Shown here: positions 5,648 through 8,092 of the stretch, one piece after another
Position numbering within the stretch: position 1 is the stretch's first letter
Layout of the letters: the number at the start of each line of letters is the position of its first letter
Assembly (NCBI GenBank): GCA_016928375.1
Contig: JAFGKX010000151.1
Location: 1-8,092, forward strand
Length of the DNA: 8,092 bases
Source of the DNA: Candidatus Omnitrophota bacterium
GTDB lineage: Bacteria > Omnitrophota > Gorgyraeia > JABMRG01 > JAFGKX01
Direction of reading: 5' to 3'
Program-made: the position numbers and the translations under genes
The notes under the pieces: generated by a model
Told to the model about the DNA's origin: nothing
What the model saw: only the letters and a program-made list of their open reading frames with translations
Databases searched by the model: none

Positions 5648-6004
5648 CTATACCCAGAAGGCATCTTTGATTACTTTTATGTTGTGAGAGTGCGGATTAT
5701 CCGAAAGGATAACAGATACAATGTCGAATCTGCACGCGCTGTCGCATAGGTTTCGCATAGTAAGCCAAATCTCCGCAGTAAGCCTTAATTTTTCCTGTTT
5801 GAAATAATCCACTTCCTCAAAAGGCTGCTTGAACTCATTCGAAGTCTGTGTCTTTACTTCGATAAAACAAATGTAATTATTGTCTTTCCCGATAATATCT
5901 ATTTCGCCGCATTTTAATTTAAAATTTGTTTCGATAATTTTATAGCCGCATTTTTTAAGATGCTTAACAGCTATTCTTTCGCCTAAAGAACCTGTTTTGT
6001 TCAT
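5648..6004 (-). CDS. yraN: YraN family (UPF0102) predicted nuclease
   Basis: A 118-residue protein matching the YraN/UPF0102 family, which is usually about 120 residues. The N-terminal GSLGERIAVKHLKKCGYKII in part (5-24) is characteristic, followed by the predicted PD-(D/E)XK core GEIDIIGKDNNYICFIEVKTQ (part; D36, E49 and K51 as likely catalytic residues) and RFDIVSV (92-98). Biochemical function in the family is poorly defined; a DNA nuclease or Holliday-junction-related role is inferred from the fold. I chose the ATG at 6004 because GGGAGGC lies just upstream and the family N-terminus begins there. An in-frame ATG at 6073 would add residues encoded by a palindromic repeat. The gene lies 15 bases before comM, a frequent pairing in bacteria. 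Confidence 0.9.
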   Translation of the reverse strand: MNKTGSLGERIAVKHLKKCGYKIIETNFKLKCGEIDIIGKDNNYICFIEVKTQTSNEFKQPFEEVDYFKQEKLRLTAEIWLTMRNLCDSACRFDIVSVILSDNPHSHNIKVIKDAFWV

Positions 6005-6007
6005 ACT

Positions 6008-6014
6008 GCCTCCC
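6008..6014 (-). promoter_or_regulatory. Shine-Dalgarno deciding the yraN start
   Basis: On the minus strand GGGAGGC lies three bases before the ATG at 6004. It supports the short yraN form over the 23-residue-longer alternative starting at 6073. Confidence 0.7.
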
Positions 6015-6029
6015 GTTCGTTCGGTCTTG

Positions 6030-6082
6030 GGTTTTTGTATGTCGGCCTCCGCTTGTCGCTCCGGCCTGGACATACAAAAACC
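6030..6082. repeat. Long inverted repeat between spoVG and yraN
   Basis: GGTTTTTGTATGTC (6030-6043) and GACATACAAAAACC (6069-6082) are exact 14-base reverse complements. GGCC repeats (6044-6047 and 6063-6066) extend the stem with a 2-base bulge. The loop on the minus strand reads GGAGCGACAAGCGGA. It occupies most of the 95-base spoVG-yraN gap. There is no T-run after the stem, so it is not a standard terminator. It may be a dispersed REP- or MITE-like repeat or an mRNA stability or processing hairpin. Confidence 0.8.
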
Positions 6083-6099
6083 TCAAGATTACCCTACCC

Positions 6100-6363
6100 T
6101 TATTCCTCGTATGCAGATAGTACAGTGTCCGATAGCTTTTCTTTCAGGCCTTCATTCGTTAAATCTACGGTGTTGTACCATTTGCCGTCTTTGCCTTGCT
6201 CACTAGGCATGCCTACAAAAAGGCCTTTTTTGCCGGATATTATCCTTAAACCCTTTATCAAAAAAGAGTTGGCAACGGATATATCGGCAAAGCCTTTAAG
6301 CGCGCTTTCGCCATTGAGTTTGTGTATGCGTTCGACCTTTATCTCGATTTCATCTCTACTCAT
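6100..6363 (-). CDS. spoVG: SpoVG family RNA/DNA-binding regulator
   Basis: An 87-residue SpoVG family protein, the usual length. Family features are an N-terminal EIKVERIHKLNGESALKGFADI in part (7-28), a strand NSFLIKGLRII (32-42), and the signature GKKGLFVGMPSEQ (44-56), followed by DGKWYNTVDLTN (59-70) and a C-terminal helix. Despite its sporulation name, SpoVG is widespread, and in several bacteria it binds RNA and DNA and affects gene expression after transcription. SD AGGGGGTGA lies just upstream of the ATG. A small hairpin (6382-6398) sits directly before the ribosome site, suggesting leader-level control. It is the first gene of the spoVG-yraN-comM set on the minus strand, although a 95-base gap with a hairpin separates it from yraN. 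Confidence 0.88.
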   Translation of the reverse strand: MSRDEIEIKVERIHKLNGESALKGFADISVANSFLIKGLRIISGKKGLFVGMPSEQGKDGKWYNTVDLTNEGLKEKLSDTVLSAYEE

Positions 6364-6381
6364 GCTCTCACCCCCTTTCTT

Positions 6382-6398
6382 AAGGCAGAACCTGCCTT
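6382..6398 (-). promoter_or_regulatory. Hairpin in the spoVG leader
   Basis: AAGGCAG (6382-6388) and CTGCCTT (6392-6398) form a perfect seven-base stem with a three-base loop, just before the spoVG ribosome site. A further AAGGCA at 6425-6430 could pair with the same TGCCTT, giving an alternative fold. A role in translation control is plausible but not shown. Confidence 0.45.
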
Positions 6399-6461
6399 TG
6401 CTTCCATATAATAAGACGAATGGGAAGGCAAAATTATTGCAAAAATTTAAAAATAATTGCT

Positions 6462-6492
6462 TTTTAGGCGTAAAAGTCCTAAAATATATAAT
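6462..6492 (+). promoter_or_regulatory. Possible promoter with operator-like inverted repeat for the LOG operon
   Basis: A perfect TATAAT -10 box lies at 6487-6492, about 110 bases before the LOG start. The -35 region is poor (TTAGGC at 17-base spacing). The inverted repeat TTTTAGG (6462-6468) / CCTAAAA (6478-6484), nine bases apart, covers the place of the -35 box. A weak -35 overlapped by an inverted repeat is what a regulated promoter could look like. AT-richness makes chance -10 matches common here. Confidence 0.4.
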
Positions 6493-6514
6493 GTTGGTTA
6501 AGTAAAATGTGGAA

Positions 6515-6570
6515 GTCCCCCGCTAATATTAGATGCTCGCACTTGCTCGTATCTTAGTAATGCTCGGGAC
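6515..6570. repeat. Imperfect palindromic intergenic repeat
   Basis: GTCCC (6515-6519) and GGGAC (6566-6570) bound a region with an imperfect stem (AGAT with ATCT near the loop), the 10-base palindrome CTAATATTAG (6523-6532), and three TGCTCG copies. On the minus strand the loop reads ACGAGCAAGTGCGAGC. It looks like a dispersed intergenic repeat upstream of the LOG gene; copy number cannot be judged from one window. Confidence 0.4.
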
Positions 6571-6590
6571 AAAACTTATTTCATAAATTT

Positions 6591-6596
6591 TGGAGA
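6591..6596 (+). promoter_or_regulatory. Shine-Dalgarno deciding the LOG start
   Basis: TGGAGA ends five bases before the ATG at 6602. It supports that start over the in-frame TTG at 6590, which overlaps the ribosome site. Confidence 0.65.
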
Positions 6597-6601
6597 CACA
6601 T

Positions 6602-7288
6602 ATGCCCTATAAAAAATACCGCTTTCAGAATGAAGTTGATTCAAATTTTATTTATGAAGACCCATGGCGGGTTTTCAGGATAATGAGTGAATTTGTTGAC
6701 GGCTTCGAAGAATTAGCGCGCGTTAAAAATGCTGTTTCTATTTTTGGTTCAGCAAGGACATTGCCGAATAGTAAATACTATAAACTGGCAGAACAAATTG
6801 CTTTTAACCTTGTAAATGCCGGCTATGCTGTTATAACAGGCGCGGGCTCCGGTATTATGGAAGCTGCTAATAAAGGCGCGAAAAAAGCAGGCGGTGATTC
6901 GATAGGCCTTAACATAGAAGTTCCGGTTGTACAAAAGCCAAATTCTTACATTACGCATCTTTTAAGTTTTAGATACTTCTTTTGCCGGAAGGTTATGTTT
7001 GCCAAATACGCCAAAGCGTTCGTCGTGTTTCCCGGTGGATATGGTACGCTTGATGAATTTTTCGAAGGCCTTACTCTTATACAGACCCAGAGAATAGAGC
7101 CGTTCCCTGTGGTGGCCGTGGGAAAAGAGTATTGGCATGGGCTTATAGATTGGATTGAAAAAAAGATATACGCGGAAAACAGGGCAGACAAGAAAGATCT
7201 TAACATTTTTTCCGTGACTGATGACCCTGACGAAATAGCTCCTTTGATAAAAAAATTCTACAAAACACACCCTGCGCCTAAGCAGTGA
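6602..7288 (+). CDS. LOG family protein (predicted nucleoside 5'-monophosphate phosphoribohydrolase)
   Basis: A 228-residue Rossmann-fold protein of the LOG family, formerly annotated as lysine decarboxylase-like. After an N-terminal extension (1-42) the core begins AVSIFGSART (44-53). It has the nucleotide-binding GAGSGIMEAANKGA (80-93), R129-K130 in FFCRKVMF, and the signature PGGYGTLDE (144-152), matching PGGxGTxxE. Family members hydrolyse the N-glycosidic bond of nucleoside monophosphates to free base and ribose 5-phosphate; some make active cytokinins, while many bacterial ones act in nucleotide salvage or regulation. Which substrate is used cannot be told here. The ATG at 6602 was chosen for its ribosome site. 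The stop overlaps the GTG start of the glycosylase gene (GTGA), so the two are coupled and perhaps handle damaged or free bases together, which is inference. Confidence 0.9.
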   Translation: MPYKKYRFQNEVDSNFIYEDPWRVFRIMSEFVDGFEELARVKNAVSIFGSARTLPNSKYYKLAEQIAFNLVNAGYAVITGAGSGIMEAANKGAKKAGGDSIGLNIEVPVVQKPNSYITHLLSFRYFFCRKVMFAKYAKAFVVFPGGYGTLDEFFEGLTLIQTQRIEPFPVVAVGKEYWHGLIDWIEKKIYAENRADKKDLNIFSVTDDPDEIAPLIKKFYKTHPAPKQ

Positions 7289-7932
7289 AAGACAGGTTAT
7301 CTTTAGTCTATAGTGTGCTTTATAAAATTTACGGCCCGCAAAAATGGTGGCCGGCAGATTCAGTATTTGAGGTAATAGTCGGCGCTATACTTACGCAGAA
7401 TACATCCTGGAAAAATGTCGAGCGCGCAATAGCAAATTTAAAAAGCAGCCGTAATCTTTCGCCAGAGCGCCTGCGTAAAATAAGCATAAAAAAATTAGCA
7501 TCCATTATAAAACCTTCCGGATATCACAACGTAAAGGCAAAACGGCTTAAGAACTTCATAAAGTACCTGTTTAAAAGCTATAAAGGCAGCTTAAACAGGC
7601 TTTTTTCGCAGCCAATCGCAGCAATAAGGCAGGGGCTTTTGTCCGTAAACGGCATTGGGCCTGAAACAGCGGATTCTATTATATTGTACGCAGCCAAAAA
7701 GCCTGTTTTCGTCATAGATGCTTATACAAAGCGGATACTGTTTCGTTGTGGTATAATAAAATATGATCTGCCCTATGAACAGATACAGGCAGTTTTTCAT
7801 AAAAACTTGCCGATGAATGCAGCGCTATTTAACGAATATCACGCTTTGATCGTAGAGCATGGTAAAAATGTCTGTAAAACAAAGCCACTTTGCTGTAAAT
7901 GCGCACTGCGCGCGTGCTGCGCTGGAGAATAA
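7285..7932 (+). CDS. Endonuclease III-like DNA glycosylase (HhH-GPD), lacking the catalytic lysine
   Basis: A 215-residue HhH-GPD superfamily glycosylase, close in length to endonuclease III. The N-terminal helices carry FEVIVGAILTQNTSWKNV in part (28-45). The helix-hairpin-helix is LLSVNGIGPETADSIIL in part (118-133), and the catalytic aspartate is D145 in VIDAYTKRIL. A C-terminal iron-sulphur motif follows, C197-x5-C203-x2-C206-x5-C212, one residue shorter in the first gap than in E. coli Nth. At the place of the Nth catalytic lysine (GVGRKTA) it has Glu (GIGPETA, E127). It should therefore act as a monofunctional glycosylase without beta-lyase activity, as in alkylbase-type or MutY-like relatives; substrate unknown. 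It starts with GTG overlapping the LOG stop, and its stop overlaps the helicase start (TAATG). Confidence 0.88.
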   Translation: MKDRLSLVYSVLYKIYGPQKWWPADSVFEVIVGAILTQNTSWKNVERAIANLKSSRNLSPERLRKISIKKLASIIKPSGYHNVKAKRLKNFIKYLFKSYKGSLNRLFSQPIAAIRQGLLSVNGIGPETADSIILYAAKKPVFVIDAYTKRILFRCGIIKYDLPYEQIQAVFHKNLPMNAALFNEYHALIVEHGKNVCKTKPLCCKCALRACCAGE

Positions 7933-8092
7933 TGGATAATTTTAAGGATTTTTATAATAAACTAAATAGCCGACAAAAAGAAGCAGTCGATATAATAAAC
8001 GGAGCGGTGCTTGTGCTTGCAGGCCCGGGAACCGGAAAAACAGAACTTTTGTCCGTAAGGGCCGCGAATATTATACGCCAGAAAAAAGCCAA
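7932..8092 (+). CDS. UvrD/Rep-type superfamily 1 helicase, N-terminal part (runs off window)
   Basis: An open frame from the ATG at 7932 runs to the window end, giving 53 codons of the protein N-terminus. It reads MDNFKDFYNKLNSRQKEAVD in part, with the Q-motif-like LNSRQKEAV (11-19), then a strand and Walker A AGPGTGKTELL (about 30-40). This is characteristic of UvrD/Rep/PcrA-type SF1A helicases, which unwind DNA 3' to 5' in repair and recombination. The start overlaps the glycosylase stop by one base, so it is co-translated with a base-excision-repair enzyme. Only the start is visible, so subfamily and any nuclease fusion cannot be judged. Confidence 0.85.
   Translation, partial: MDNFKDFYNKLNSRQKEAVDIINGAVLVLAGPGTGKTELLSVRAANIIRQKKA

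Noticed and set aside
6005..6073. Longer yraN start at 6073
   Set aside because: The extra 23 residues come from the palindromic repeat, while the family N-terminus and a GGGAGGC ribosome site support 6004.
6035..6505. 156-codon open frame on the plus strand over spoVG
   Set aside because: It runs antisense through spoVG and repeat DNA, has no ribosome site, and gives a low-complexity Ser/Leu/Pro-rich product.
1..8092. CRISPR array, tRNA or rRNA
   Set aside because: No regularly spaced direct repeats were seen and nearly all sequence is accounted for by protein genes; no tRNA-like cloverleaf was noticed by eye, though no dedicated search could be run.

Overview
This window is moderately AT-rich, densely packed bacterial chromosome. 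A lipoprotein with a clear lipobox, BamE/SmpA-like small secreted proteins and an inner-membrane PilZ protein suggest a diderm (Gram-negative-type) bacterium. SpoVG, a PC4-like protein, an ECF-type sigma factor and a RAYT transposase flanked by TAACCWGGTTA repeats would fit an uncultivated lineage such as Omnitrophota or a relative. That placement is inference only; nothing here fixes the phylum.

Region 1 (31-2989, + strand) is a run of six genes with no spacing between them. They encode a BamE-like lipoprotein, a membrane-anchored PilZ (c-di-GMP receptor family) protein, a PC4-like single-strand-DNA-binding protein, an ECF-type sigma factor, a secreted protein with two apparent BamE-like modules, and an unrecognised secreted or membrane protein. 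Every junction abuts or overlaps (0, 4, 1, 14 and 4 bases), so the genes are probably co-translated. Putting transcription factors together with envelope proteins is the most unusual feature of the window and the best candidate for an undescribed module, perhaps an envelope-sensing regulatory operon. No classical anti-sigma factor is visible.

Region 2 (3010-3468, + strand) holds a near-consensus sigma-70 promoter driving a small membrane-anchored coiled-coil protein with an eight-step heptad zipper and an acidic tail.

Region 3 (3474-4101) is a compact RAYT/IS200-like (Y1, HUH) element. It has 13-bp terminal inverted repeats, and at its right end a 31-nt perfect palindrome lies one base outside the comM stop codon.

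Region 4 (4103-6363, - strand) is spoVG - yraN - comM, read right to left. yraN and comM are a commonly seen pair of a predicted nuclease and a branch-migration helicase linked to DNA uptake and recombination. A long palindromic repeat separates spoVG from yraN.

Region 5 (6364-6601) is a divergent intergenic control region with several inverted repeats and a -10 box.

Region 6 (6602-8092, + strand) is a second overlapping operon: a LOG-family nucleotide phosphoribohydrolase, an endonuclease III-like DNA glycosylase lacking the catalytic lysine, and the start of a UvrD/Rep-type helicase that runs off the window. Regions 4 and 6 together give the right half a DNA-processing and repair theme.
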